A stretch of 64,000 nt of DNA from Roridomyces roridus (GCA_029378245.1 JARKIF010000012.1:1178001-1242000), one strand, 5' to 3'; shown: positions 41,890 to 53,963, numbered from the stretch's first letter. Program-made: numbers and translations. Notes: generated from the sequence alone by a model not told the origin.

Positions 41890-44487
41890 GTATCCTCAGT
41901 GTGCAGAGTTGCCCTTACAATGTGAATAAACGGAATCCACCGCTCATGTGTCACGTTGGTGCTCCTCAACTTCCTAACCGCTCGCTGGAGCGCCTCCGCG
42001 GTCTCCCTGAGCTCTGGTAGCTGGCCATCCCTACAGAGGTGTGAGTACAATTCCTCGGCAACCAGAGGACCATCGGTATCATTCATAGACCACAGTGTGC
42101 CGATTACACTGCGGAAGCCTGTCGCCATGAAGCCACCACCAAGATGAAAAGACTCATTGACCAATTGGCTGTCTCCCATTGCTGTTTGGCATGCTGCAAG
42201 ATAGACAAATTCCGGGTTGGATAGTGGCATCTGGAGAATTGTCCCAAGCTCAAGTGTGCCTCCGTGTAAGAGTAGGCAGCTTTTCGTTGGTTCATGTGGG
42301 TCCTGAGTCCCGTGGCAAGCAAAATGAACCCAGGAGGAATTTTCCAACTGTTCCTTGACAGCTTCTGCTGTTGCCCTCTCCCCTTGAATAATGGTGCAAT
42401 TGGGGAAAATGGATGAGATCGCCTTGATCTCTGGGTCAACACCTTGAAGATGATCTTTCTGTCCAGGTCCCGTGTGAGTGTTGCAATGTAAGATACAATG
42501 AATTCATCGTTGTGGCATGCATGCAGTGGGAGTCCAATGAATTCACCAGTTGGTAGCCACCATAATCTGCTTCCGGACATAGTGTGCTGCACAGAACTGG
42601 TCAAGTTCAGTTTCTCATGAGTGCAACACACTCACCAATTTTAAAACATTATATACAGGAGCAACAATGTTGACCCAAAGCCAGGCTAGTAGTTCTTTGA
42701 AACCCTCCTCGGTTGGACCAAATATGAAGCCCTCTTTGTTGCCAAAAAGCCTGGTGGAATTTGAATCACCCCTGGTTCGCACATTACAGCGGAGCTTGAG
42801 ATCCTTGAGCATTTTTTGTTTCAGCTTCAATGCATCCAGTGTTGCATTTGCAAAATTGACATGCAATGGTTCAATTTCAGGTGCAAGAATAATGAGTGCA
42901 TCACAAGAGTCTTTGTGACTGTTCAAGATGATGACAGGCCCTTTTCCAGCAGCATAGCTGAGAGAAACATATGGCTCAGGAAGCAGGAAACTTTTCAGCT
43001 CAGGCTGCTGTCTGATTTCTTGCAACAGAACCTCCCTCTGCGTAGCAATGGCCCGCAAATCTGAGGTAGTTCCTGAATACATTTCTGTGCAAAGTTTGTG
43101 GAGTAAGGCCGCATGATCTAAACGCAGGACATCAAGATCTTTCCTCCTCAGTTGCTGGATCTGTTGGAATGTTGTGGCTAATCCTTGCTCCATGAATTCA
43201 ATCGCTCTGGAAAGCTGAGAATGTTTAATCCAACTCTTGACCGCATTGGATGTGACGCGCTCAATGTTGAGTCCACGGATTATATTCTGACGCGTAGGGA
43301 TGTTGTGACCAATCCAGATAATATCCGGCAAGACCTGGAAAGCAGCAGAATGTGCAGCCACACACTGTTCGGGGCAGTATTTTTCTGCAAATGATGCCCA
43401 GTGGCATGCTGCTTGCCACGCAGACTCTGGCGCTGAAGTTGGATTTTCAAAGGATGTTGCGTAACATGTCTCCATTGCCGCCAGATCGTCGTCTTTGTGA
43501 AATGCTTGATATCTGTCTCCCAAGGAAGCCGCAAGTTCCCACAAATACTTTGCCCTTTCAGGGTGATTATCAGGTGTAGTGGCAAGGAGAGTCTGAAAGA
43601 TCTGAATTGCAGCATCCAAATCCGCTGCATTGCCCAGCCTCTTGAAGTAGAGATGCCGACATGAAGCGAGATGATAGAGCTGTTCAGATTGATTTGGATG
43701 TCCCTCTGGGGTGAGCTCGAGGATATCCTGATATAATCTGATTGCTTCCTCCAGATCCTTCATATCACCAAGGCGCTGGTATCGTTCCCCGAGGACCAAG
43801 GCTAGACAATGCAGCTTTTCAGTTTGGTCAATCTGGGCATCTCCTTTTTTGTGCTGTTCTTGGAAGATTTCTGCTGCTGAATCCATATCATTCAGATATC
43901 CACGGCGCTGATATCGGTCTCGGAAGGACAAGTCCTGGAGGGGCTTCCCAGGAGTAAGGGCCCACTGCAGCTATATGTGCATTCTGTGCAGCTTCTAGAT
44001 CATTTAGGCTCCCAATCCTTCGATAACGCAGTGTATAAGTGACACCCAAACGGTAGAGCAAGCGTGCTCTGTCTCCGGTGGCCTCTTCTGGGACAAGCAG
44101 CAGAGCTTGACTGATATACTGCAAAACCTCTTCAAGGTCGGTGGGATCACGAAATTTGATGTATCTGTCGCCCAGCACAGTAGCAATTTTTTCAAGCTGT
44201 TCAACTCTTGTAGTTGAATCACTTGTAGCATAACCCAGCACAATTTGATAGTGTTGCAAGGAGGCATTCAGGTCCGCCAAGTCCCCAGATGTTTTGTAGA
44301 GGTGATGCATGGCTTGACCCAGGAGCCACTGAAAAGTTGGAAAGTTTGCATGGTCCTCAGGAGTGCGCCCGATGACAATTTTCAGGCCATTTATCACATC
44401 GGGATCTGTCCAATCCTGTCTGATTTCAGTGTGGGGTTTGATACAGTGCAGAAGTGGGTCCTTTACCAAGCCGGCGAAGTATGACAT
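41814..44487 (-). pseudogene. TPR-CHAT domain protein (caspase/HetF/separase-like peptidase fold), frameshifted
   Basis: The start ATG at 44487 gives MSYFAGLVKDPLL. At least six TPR-like units follow, each ending like LGDRYQRLGDMKDLEEAI. Then comes a linker, and from about 42640 a CHAT domain with RLWWLPTGEFIGLPLHA, VHFACHG (His at 42312-42314) and LAACQT (Cys at 42189-42191), the expected catalytic dyad. Further motifs are ESFHLGGGFMATGFRSVIGT, LWSMND and RWIPFIHI. A 49-bp intron (complement 42587-42635) joins the first two CHAT pieces. One extra G near 43951 shifts the frame within the TPR region. A second break near 42480, with about 20-30 residues missing before THTGPG, lies inside CHAT. 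In fungi such proteins are thought to act in NLR-like signalling or cell death, but this copy looks inactive. Confidence 0.75.
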
Positions 44488-44543
44488 TTTTCGAATGTGG
44501 GAGGGATGCGGCGATGGGGCTTGGCAACCACAATTGAATGTGG

Positions 44544-44554
44544 GTTTATATACC
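44544..44554 (-). promoter_or_regulatory. TATA-like box upstream of TPR-CHAT gene
   Basis: GGTATATAAAC on the minus strand lies about 60 bp before the proposed ATG at 44487, a plausible core promoter position. Confidence 0.4.
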
Positions 44555-44559
44555 TTAGG

Positions 44560-46053
44560 CGGAGAGATCCGAAGATGAATGTCACTGTTAGGCAGTTGGG
44601 AAGAGTTCCGGCGGGGTTTGGTGTATTTTCGGAGAGACGAAGCAAGAGATATAATGATGATGAGCCGAAGACTGAAGTTGAGCGCATTTCAGGAGAACGA
44701 GACACCGGGGCGACGATGCCTAACCGATCGTGTGGGGTACTGCGGGTGGGTAGATAGAAGAAACAAATAAAGATCGGATCCGGACATTCCAAGTAGGCAG
44801 CGAGGGCGGGAGAGGATTGAGTCACCCAGGTTTGCCCAACGCAGAGGGAAGAACCGGTGACAAGGAGATATATTTATTCACTGCTAGACGTTCTATGCCA
44901 CGGGCGGAGGGGCAAGCTCGAGGACGGGTCCGTCGCATGTATCCACGCGTTGGGCCAAGACCCTATCCCCACGCCCACCGCGTATACCGGCGTCCAAAGC
45001 GGCAGCGTTGCAGCATTGTCAGCAGCGCCAGCTCGATAAAAAGGGGGAGATAAGGAGAGTGCAGTTAGGCCGTACAGCCGAGGGGATGTCATCGGCGTTG
45101 CACTCGGGGTGGCCTCCTCACGCGCCCGATCTGGGAATGAAAGGCGGCACTTGGCGAGTCCACATCTGGAAAGAACGATCAGCGTCGGTGGGTCGTCGAA
45201 GCGCATGGCGAGGGCAGCTTACCCGTGATAGCCTATAGGATCGGCCAAACGCACCCGTGCGCAGAGAAGCCAGATGACTCTGACAGTGGGATGACGTGGA
45301 GGGAAGCGACGCCGAGCGTGGCCTGAATCGCGAAACTTGGCAACCGTGTCCAAACCGTGTCAGTCGCTAAGAAATGCAGGAGTTGAAAGGCCGATGCTTA
45401 CCTGCGATGCCCAGACGTCTATGTGAGCCCTCCGGCGTTACACCTATGCTGCGCTTCCAGGAGCGGTATCCACATTGGCAGGCATGGCATTGAGATCGTC
45501 ATCTTCGGCATCTCCGCCTTTGGAACATTACCTGGGCTTCACCCGCCGAAGATCAGTCGACATCTCACACCATCCATCTTCGCTCATTGAATACGGCCGT
45601 ATACGGCTGTCCCCGGCGCTTACTGTTTGCCGAGCCACCGGCTGTTCCGGGTGACTGCCAAGCCACTGCCATGGTGCCTATCGGTGATAATCAGCAGTAA
45701 CACGATCGGGCCTCGCCGCCAGTGCCGTGATGGCGCAACAATACGTCGGCCCGCCTCGTCAACTGCTTGTTGAGGAGGCGCCGTATCGAACCGTACATAC
45801 CCTTCCCCTGTACGTACTTCCGTAATTTGCACCCGTACCGTATACGGTACGTACGGTGCCGAGCCCTAATGTCAACGGCATGCCAGCTCATGATAGATCG
45901 GACGGGGTTCAGAGTGAGTCCAGTCACAACGGTCCTTGGTTTCTGCCTTCATCTTCAGGGCTCCCTGAGCAAGCAGAAGCTTCCATTCGGAAATGTGGGT
46001 CGTCTCTGTATGAAGAATTCAGATTCGCTGAGCCGGTCAGTGTTAGCAAAGCG
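44560..46053. other. Intergenic between TPR-CHAT gene and F-box gene
   Basis: No supported gene. It includes a region of CGTA/TACG-rich DNA (45590-45860) with an 18-bp perfect palindrome. From about 45890 it matches the 5' flank of the F-box gene at 15072. Confidence 0.4.
45834..45851. repeat. 18-bp perfect palindrome
   Basis: CGTACCGTATACGGTACG reads the same on both strands and sits among further GTACGTAC and CCGTATACGG motifs. It could be a dimeric factor-binding site or an element terminus; no partner repeat was found. Confidence 0.6.
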
Positions 46054-47241
46054 ATGACGCCTCCCAGACTCCCTCCAGAATTGTTTGACCTCGTCATCGG
46101 GCATCTCTCGGATAGTGAGGACGACATTTTGGCATGCGCGTTGGTATGTCGGGACTGGGTAGCCTTCGCTCGCGAGCACCTCAACACCGGGATACAAACC
46201 CGCACCAGAGCCACATCGTTTTCAGAACTTATTCAGGCTCCAACAACAACTCTCCGTCTACAATTTCCCGCCTTATAATCGCCTCTCCGATTCCGCTCGA
46301 AGAAAAACAGGAGCCCACATTTCTACTCATCCTCCCCATGTTGTCGAAATTCTCGGCTTTACGCAGCCTGACGCTGTCCTACATTCATCTGACGGAATTT
46401 CCTACGATCCCCAGCCTCACGCAGCTCACGCTTTCCCGCTGCAACTTCCCCACATACTCGGGACTAATTCAGTCCTTGGCCAGGCTACCTCACCTGCGAC
46501 ACCTCGTCATGGGGTGGACCAAATGTGCAGGTTATCCATCTGCCGAGGAGTACCCATTGTTACCTACCGTCGACCTGGACTCTTTGGTGTATTTCTCCGA
46601 TGACGTCCCGCCGAGCACGTCCTTCGACTTGTCCCCCTTGCGGACTCGGAAATTGACACTTCGAAAAGAGTCGCCGGATGTTGCCTCCAGATTTTTACAT
46701 CGCCTCGGCACACATCTGACCCACCTGTGTCTCTTGCATCCAGGTGAGTCCTTGGATTCTTTACATGCGAAGTGTAGGTTCAAGCCCCGGTTCAGACGTC
46801 CCATCGGCCATTACTTTCTTTCACACCACCAATCTAACGCACCTCGAAATCCATCATGCGTTTGCATTGGAGTATCGGATTACCACCGCGATTTACACGG
46901 AACCTCAACCTCTCCACATCTCCCCCCACCTCCAAGGCGTACTCGCTCGCATCGCCCCTCGCAACCCCAGACTACACACTCTCATCCTTCACGCAAAAAC
47001 GGGGTTCCAGCGTGAGACGCTAGGGCGTGCGACGTTCGTCACCGAGCTGCTCAGTCTTCGGGGGCTCGAAGAGCTAGCCGAGCTACGGCTCGATGTGCTG
47101 GAGGATATGTTTATGGACGATAGATTGGAGTTTTTGCGCACGATGCTTCGTGCGTTCGTCCGGGGAGTGAACTCTGCCAGTCAGACGCAGGTGGTGGGTA
47201 TCTTGAGGGGCAAAATTATCGCGCGTTCCGGCGAACAGTAG
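46054..47241 (+). pseudogene. F-box/LRR-like gene, unit 2 copy, one-base frameshift
   Basis: Partner of 15072-16223. The ATG at 46054 starts MTPPRLPPELFDLVIGHLS and LACALVCRDWVAFAR. Near 46255 one base is missing relative to the partner (CTCTCCG against CTCTTCCCG context), giving a stop at 46276. In the shifted frame the protein continues (FSALRSLTLSYIHLTEF, THLTHLCLLHPG) to a 52-bp intron (46744-46795) and on to the stop at 47239-47241. Restoring one base would give a family-length protein. Decay or a sequencing indel are both possible. Confidence 0.78.
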
Positions 47242-47430
47242 TTATTTAGGTGTTTTTGTAACCCACCCGCAATCTCTTTTCTGTCACGTTCAGTCGAAAT
47301 TCAAACTCAATTCGTTAGTTCTGATTTGGAAGGGTACTCAAACCACTTCATTGGATCCCGGTCCTACTGATAATAGATATGTAGATAAATAAATCATCTC
47401 TCGGTTAGTGGTGTCATCCCCGATTTACCT

Positions 47431-48653
47431 ACTGGCTATCGAGCCAGTGTCCCGACCTCTTGCCCGCAATCCGCGAAACCATGTGGCGCTTTGCCTTGGC
47501 CGCCTTGGCTTTCTTCGCAGCGGCATCCGCGGCGGCGGGAGCAGTGGCAGTACTGATTCACTGCAGGTTAACCTAGCGCGAGAGGATGATGATGGCAGGA
47601 AGGACGTACCCAGCGGCGGCGGTGACAGCAGCACTTGCGGTGCCAGCAGCACTCGCGGTGCCAGCACCAGACCCGTTCGTCACAGCCACGCAAGAGCCAA
47701 AAGGACCTGCCAGTGCGGGGTTGCGACATCTTCGAGTGTGGTTACATATCAATTCAACCCGTCGAGTGTATTCTCTGGGAATAGACTAACCTCATGATGC
47801 ACGCGTCACCGTTGGGTCCCTGTATTCAACCAATCGCCTAGTCAGTCATAATGGCACGGGAAGTTGCATATGCATACAGCTGTGCACGCCATTCCTCTGG
47901 GGACAGCATTAGTTGAATTCCACGGAGATGGATATAGCTGAATGCTCACGCAGGCATCTGCGCTACCAGCGTAAAGTTGGTCGCCGTAGCCAAAGAGAGG
48001 CCAAACTTTCCGGGCACCTGCTGCGTGACAGTAGCGGCTTGAAATGTATTACCTCCGTCCGCGGAGACGTCGCATGTGTACGGACTGAGAACACAAGGTC
48101 ATGAGTTTTTCATCGCAGGCAGAGTGAAGCTCACCCAGCACCGTCCTGGTTAACTTGATGCAGGGTCATAGTGACTGAACCGTCGGTCGAAGCGCTGGGA
48201 AGACCCGCCGCAGAAGCAGCTGGAAGTTGTCCAAGTTCTCGAAGATGTGGACGCATCAAGGATACAAATGCTAACCGGCAAGTTGGGACGCAACGTCGTT
48301 GTTGCCACTGGCTTTGGTGCGCCCGCATACCCCGACCTGACCGGTCTGGATTTCGACGTCGCGGATGACGCTGAGGAGAAATTATGGGATCATTTGCGCC
48401 GCACAGCGTATGAAGAACAGTTACCTGGTGTCTTGTTCGAATGGATTGGGTAGGGCACCGTTACGTGGGGTACTCGCAAGAATTCCAAACCTACGCCGCG
48501 TCGAAAGCCGATTCAGACGAAGAAACAGAATACAGACCCAGTGCCTTGAACGCCGTTCGCACCGGAAACCCCAGTGATGGTCCCGTGCGCGTGGACGTTC
48601 CAAACAGCAGACGCGGAAATGGCGGCAAAGACGAGAAGGTTGTGGAAGAACAT
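47431..48653 (-). pseudogene. Egh16/Gas1-like gene, unit 2 copy, homopolymer frameshift
   Basis: Exons 1-7 have exactly the lengths of the unit 1 gene (116, 66, 95, 85, 135, 19 and 29 bases; for example exon 1 complement 48538-48653, exon 5 complement 47950-48084). They keep the signal peptide, HGTITGVSGANGVQGTG, NNDVASQLA and PYTCDV..G landmarks. In exon 8 the run encoding GPFGSC has five A on the plus strand (47699-47703) where unit 1 has four, so the frame is lost before the Ala-rich tail. The tail still ends in KRHMVSRIAGKRSGHW in its own frame. One base decides between gene and pseudogene, so an assembly error is a real alternative. Confidence 0.78.
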
Positions 48654-49708
48654 CGTAGATTGGTTTGAGAAAGGTGAAAGGAAGGCGAGAGGTGACTAGC
48701 ACAGAAGTTCCGGACCTGAGGAGGTGTAAGGATGAGGATTGGATGCGCAAGCAAGGACGTACTTGATGGAAAGTTAAAAAGGATTCTGGACCCGTTGAGC
48801 GAGTAGAAGGGCGAAAGAAGAGGTGGCTGGAGCAAGAGGTATATTCTTCATGGTTTTTATACCTGCAGACATAGCAGGACTTCGTGCAGAACGCCAGGTG
48901 CGAAAGTGTTGTATCGGTTTCACAAAGATCGGGTGGAATCTAGATCCGGTCGCTGAGGTCCAGGAGCACAGACAGTAGGCAACTAACAGGAGAAAGGATT
49001 GATTGCTCGATAAGGACCCTCCCGACAGTCAAAGAGGGTCTTGATCCCGACAAGCTTCATCATGATTTGGCAAGATATGAATGAAGGTCTGAGATGGCCG
49101 TGATAGTACTGGATGGTGGTGGTTGTTGGGAAAGAGCCACTTTGATCAGGTGACGTTCAGTTCGGACCCAACTGGAACGGCCGAATGCACCGATTGCGAC
49201 AATAGCGTTCTTTTGCGGGATTTGTTGGAGAAATTCATAGGAGAAATTTATCAGAAAGGCTGTGGCTTGTATTCCGGTCAGAGTTGGACTATCAGAAATG
49301 CATGCATGTAAGCGAGTATCCGATGATCAGCCAACTCAACTCACTTCAACACATGGAGGTGGCTGGCTACCAGAAGGAAATGGAAGTCGGCATCCGATTC
49401 AAGCACGCCGTTGTATCATTCCAACCTTCAACGATCAGGAAGTTGACAGTTTCAATGGTCAAAAATGTAAATTTCAAGCCAGGGTTCCTACAGACGCAGA
49501 TGGTTTGGTCGCTTTCGGGTTTGTCACAGGACAAACTGTCCTCTCGGTGAAGCAGTCTAAATTGCCTGTCGTTGAACAGGGATCACATGGAATCATACAG
49601 GGAGCACAGTACATACTCGTTTCGGGGGCGAGAGGTGACGAAAGAGCGTCTGGGAAGACGCGTCAGAAACATATTGGATATGGGTATGAAACAGCTGAAA
49701 ATGATTCT
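48654..49708. other. Intergenic, unit 2 counterpart of 22008-23273
   Basis: A TATA-like GGTATAAAAA (minus, 48854-48863) upstream of the Egh16-like copy is conserved. The rest shows scattered matches to unit 1 and no gene; a 166-codon frame at 49262-49762 has no recognisable motif. Confidence 0.4.
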
Positions 49709-50300
49709 TCAAGGCATCACAACCTTTCCCTCCACAAAACCTACAATCCTTGTCCGCTCTGAGCTCGGCATGGATGCACGGAGCGTGTTCGCCAGCCTGG
49801 TGGGCTCTAAATCCGGGAGATTGAGCCCCGACAGTACGAGCCGTAGCTCTCGGAGTCCCTCCATACCCGGGGTTCGCAGAAGCTCCGCCAGCAACTCCTT
49901 GGAAAGCGACGTCGTGCGATCATAAGTGGGGTCCGGGCTGGAGCTCGAGACGGACAGAATCAGGGTTTTGAGTGAGCAGTGGGCGGCGATGCGGGCGAGG
50001 AAGGGTAGAAGGAGCCGGGGAGCGTGCAACGCATCTACTGCGGAGCCTATGTAGACCCCGGCAATGTTGAGCACCTGGAGGCTGGTGTTCTGCGAAAAGT
50101 CTAGCTGGGATGATACATCTATTATGTGAATGATGAATGACCTGTAGGGAGCGCTTCTTTTAGATGAGAGGCATACCGGGACTCTGGAGACGTAATTCGG
50201 TCAGACGAGTGCCTAGGATGTGTAGGTATTGTGTGGTGCTCGTGGTGCGAGGCTGAAGGAGACAATGGAGGATGGACTCGGAAGAAAGTGCTTTGATCCG
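49709..50300 (-). pseudogene. F-box/LRR-like gene, 3' half only (unit 2)
   Basis: This corresponds to the second half of the gene at 26735-27881. The end of exon 1 (TQYLHILGTRLTELRLQSPG, about 50178-50260) is followed by a ~55-bp intron, then SQLDFSQNTSLQVLNIAGV and a C-terminal RTRIVGFVEGKVVMP ending at 49709. The F-box and most of the leucine-rich exon are missing. At about 50260-50300 the sequence passes straight into the upstream DNA that precedes the ATG in unit 1, so the loss is an internal deletion. Confidence 0.72.
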
Positions 50301-50999
50301 CATCAAATGATCAATGTGCACTTGACTCACGCCACCATCGGGCCGCATCGGCCGACGCCACGGACAACCCCAACAGCCATACAGTGCCAGTCGGCACTTC
50401 TCCGACACCTGTCATTCACCATCAAGAAAATTTTTGTGCATTTTCCCGTATTTATTTTTGGAAGGAAACCGACCAAAAGAATGCGATTGAGACCCTGATC
50501 TCATTTTTTTCCCACGGTGTTTCACTTTTTCGAGGTCTGAAAAAATTTCAACTGCTGTTTTTGGGGTTGTCTGACCCGGGTTGGCCTCCAATTCACCAGA
50601 TATGTTGTTCCAGGGCATCCCCTTTGACCTGGAAAGTCCTGCCAGCCAATGTGGAAGGGGTGCCGGGTCGACATTGGCAGCCGAGCCGAGTGGCACGTGA
50701 GTGTAACCCTACATTGATCGGATCAAACCGACAGCTTAGCAGTAATTGATCGGACCATTAGGGTTTGTTTCACTTTTTCTGTCATGAAAAAACAAAATGT
50801 TGTCCGATGGACCTGAGGACCACAGGGTATGTTCTTGGGCCTCCTTAGATATGTTTCCAACAGTTTTTGAGTCCATTGAATCCCAGACCAAAATGTAATT
50901 TGTGGTCAAAGATTTGATAAACATCCCTGCCAAATCAGGAACCGTGATGTGGTGACGGGCACTGTATGGCAGGATAACCCCGTGAAGAACACACGCCCG
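50301..50999. other. Unassigned insert-like sequence between F-box remnants
   Basis: The first ~50 bp matches the bidirectional promoter of unit 1. From about 50405 to 50980 the sequence is AT-richer and unrelated to the F-box genes, so it may be an inserted element. No convincing inverted ends or duplication were found. Confidence 0.4.
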
Positions 51000-51165
51000 A
51001 TGGTATCTGCTGCGGAATTGTTGCGAAGCAAGGACGTCTTTGCCAGTCGGGGGCGAGTATTTTCGAGTCGATAATCCGCGAGTCCGTTCCAGCGTCGACG
51101 CAGATCAGAGTGGTGGCGTCCGTGTCGGGGAGGTCTACTATCGTGTACCCTGGTACGCGTTAGTT
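51000..51165 (+). pseudogene. F-box gene C-terminal fragment (unit 2)
   Basis: TCTGCTGCGGA.TTGTTGCGAAGC and following bases match 29060-29274, the 3' end of the F-box gene at 28081. Indels destroy the frame and the rest of the gene is absent. Confidence 0.7.
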
Positions 51166-51417
51166 CATACCCAGGATAAGCAATATATCTTCTTGAGGCG
51201 CCTGCGCATCGCCCCATCGTTCTTTTTGCACGAAATGAAATCCCACTAAGTGAAGCATTTCCGCGCAAAGAGAAGCGCAAGACAGACGAACATTCATTTC
51301 GACATATGTATACAAGAAAAGACACTCGCGGATGTTGAGTACATACATAAGTCGAGCTAAGGATCCGGACCACAAGGCATACAGTGATAATCTACCAAGA
51401 AATTGTTCGCATTTTCT

Positions 51418-53737
51418 TCAATCGGCCGCCCCCTCAGCTTCGCACACCTCATCAGCTTTACACACCGCACGGTGAACTTTCCAGTGCTTCTTCTGACATT
51501 CATTGTCGCAATATCTGTTCGAAAATTGAATTATCCAACTTGCCCTAGTGCCCGCGGAAAAATAGCAAAAATACCTGACTTTCTGGCACCGAGCGCATTG
51601 TTTGACTGTTACGCTGGTTTTACAACACGAGGCACACGAGTACAGCCGCGCTTTCCCGTGTCTCTCGCTGCCCTGGTCCATCCCACGAATTTGAGAGGTG
51701 AGGTCCTCCATGGGCGTGGTATGAAGCGTTTTCAACCACGCAGCGAGGGCGGCGTTCGGGTCAGCATGAGCGGGGACTGAAATTGTGTTGGGAGTCAATT
51801 TCATGGGCTGGCGAGAGACGGTTGATCCCCAGGTGCTCCTCGCGTTGGGCATGCGGGCAAATATCTCGTCGAGTGTGACACAGAGGTTGCCGACTCCAAG
51901 GTCAAAGCCTTGTTCCGTGCATCGGGCGACATCGCATACAAGTGCGAACCTGTCTCGAGCATTCGTAGTGTAGTTTGGAATGAGAGGTTGGATCGTCCAA
52001 CCCAATATGACGCTCACCTGGAAATCATCCTCGGTCAAAGTATGCCCTTTCTTCAGAATGTCAAAGTGGATGCTAAGAGCGGTCATGAAGGGTAGATCGG
52101 GGTGATCGAGTTGGGCAACGTCGACAAAGGTCTTTGCGTTGCACGAGCCTTTCTCGATCAGAGTCTCGGCTTCTTGTGAACGGAGAACCTCGCTCGATGC
52201 TCCCACCAATGCTGCGACGATACGCAGCGACGAAAAGGCGGAATGTAACCGGAGCTGCCTCCGCACAAAATTTGTCATGGAGGAGCATTCCAGTCCCTTT
52301 TCCGCTAGTAGAGCGGAAGGAACGCCAAAGTCGTGGCACTCGGCCATGACATAGTAGAAAAAGGCCATAGAAGGGTGCCGCTCGAGTGATGCGCGAACAA
52401 GTTCTGATGCCTGGTGTGGCTCGCCCCTGCTCAAAAGCAACACGAGACGGAGAATATTTGCAGCTGGACCCGTGTTGGATTCGACGGCTGCTGCACACGC
52501 CACTGTCATGTCGACTAGCTCGGGATTTAGTTGAAGACGTGACCGGACCATAGATTCATGACGCAGCACGAGGTTGGAGAGCTCCTCCGCGAGCTCCGAG
52601 AGATCGCCCTGAGAATCGGACTTGTATCTCTCGAGGAGTCTCAACAACTGAGCGTCCTCTTTCAGACACATGGCATGGTGGGACTGCCCTTCACGGTAGT
52701 AGCCCGCGAGCACCTGCTGAGCACGTACCGAGCCAGGCGTGGTCTCCGGCTCGTGGGCCTCCTGCCCCACCCTCATGCGCAGCCTGAGCAGAGAAACGTG
52801 CGCTGTGACCCGAGTCTCGGAGTAGGGGGACCGAGTGCAAGCGACGAGGAAGTCAACGGCATTTTGGGAGAAAATAGGAGCCGAATCAGCGTATCCTGCA
52901 TTGGTTGCACAGAATCCGAGAAGATGATAGAAGCTGAGCGGTGTTGAATCTTTTCGGCTGACTACTCTCAGAAGAAATTCGAGGACGCGAGAAACGTGGA
53001 TCTGAATCGCCGGGTCGCTGCGAGCTAGTGCAGCAGAAGTGCCATGGCTGAGAACACACGCAGCCTTCTCGACGTATTGGATTCGATCCCAATGGAGCTC
53101 GACGGAATCGAGGATAGTCGATGTGCGACGTGCAATCTCAAGCAGGACTTCGGCATCGTTAATGTGGGTAACCTCGCTCAGGATGGCCATCACGTCTTAT
53201 CTGAGAGTTGATGAGTGAAGCAGCATCATAGCTTTGTCGAGGAAATCTAGCAATGGAGCTGGTGAGCGCAGGATGATGAAGAGATGCACGCCACGCACGA
53301 GTCTCCCTAAAAAAACGGCTCCTGAGGACGGCATCCTCTGCCATCCCGCAAGAGATACGGAGTACGGCAACGGCAATACGGTCAGCGGCATCGAGATTCC
53401 CTGCACTCTGTTGTCGGCTCTGAGCGAACGTTGTATCGAGGATGACCGAGATATTTTCAAAGGTTTCGTGGCATAGTTTCAAGCCCCGCGATGTCTTGAA
53501 ATCTGAGAATAGAAAGTCGGTCAAGAGTCTCTGCGCACGTCTTAACGAGCGTGTGTAGTACTTACTGGGAATACCAAGCATAGACGCGATTTTTTTGCCA
53601 AGGTCTTGTGAAGCAAACCGTCCTGGTTCCGCCACATCGAGGAGTTCAGCGAAGCTGGGAAGCCTTTTTCCGATGGGAATGTCATTCAAACTGGGTGTTT
53701 TGTCGGCGAGAGCGACAGATGTGCATTTTGAAGGCAT
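51418..53737 (-). CDS. MYND-type zinc-finger protein (~750 aa), 5' frame uncertain
   Basis: A MYND finger is complete at the C terminus: CASC, CARC, then, across a 60-bp intron (complement 51515-51574), YCDNEC and HWKVHRAVC. The preceding ~500 residues are helical and repeat-like, as in many Agaricomycete MYND proteins of unknown role (MYND fingers bind proline-rich peptides). The main frame runs 53190-51418. An N-terminal part starts at ATG 53737 (MPSKCTSVALADK) and has a 63-bp intron (complement 53503-53565). The two parts meet near 53250 through an apparent one-base shift, with a TAA about 53195-53197 between otherwise continuous sequence. I cannot say if this is a missed intron, a sequencing error or damage. 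If the upstream part is not used, translation could start at 53190. Confidence 0.7.
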
Positions 53738-53963
53738 GAGTGGAGTGTGAAGGCGGTTGATCGGACAAACACTCGCATATCGGCTCGGATCAATTCGGGG
53801 CTCTTTTCAGCACCAGACTTCCACAAACATGCTCGTTCATCCACTGGTCTCAACGGACCTTCCCTATCTCTGCGTTCATCTGGGGCGAGTCTCTCACCAG
53901 TCCACGAGGTCTGTCTAGAAATAACCACCACACGGCCAACATACCGACATCCCTCATGTAACG
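53738..53963. promoter_or_regulatory. MYND gene upstream region up to the LINE
   Basis: Only about 225 bp lie between the MYND start codon and the 5'-truncated LINE, so the LINE probably replaced or displaced distal promoter sequence. No clear TATA box seen. Confidence 0.4.

Noticed and set aside
50405..50980. Possible third CAGG-type element (CATCAAGAAAATTTTTG at about 50417)
   Set aside because: The left end differs from CAGGAAA, no inverted partner or AT border could be placed at the right side, and the empty site is unclear.
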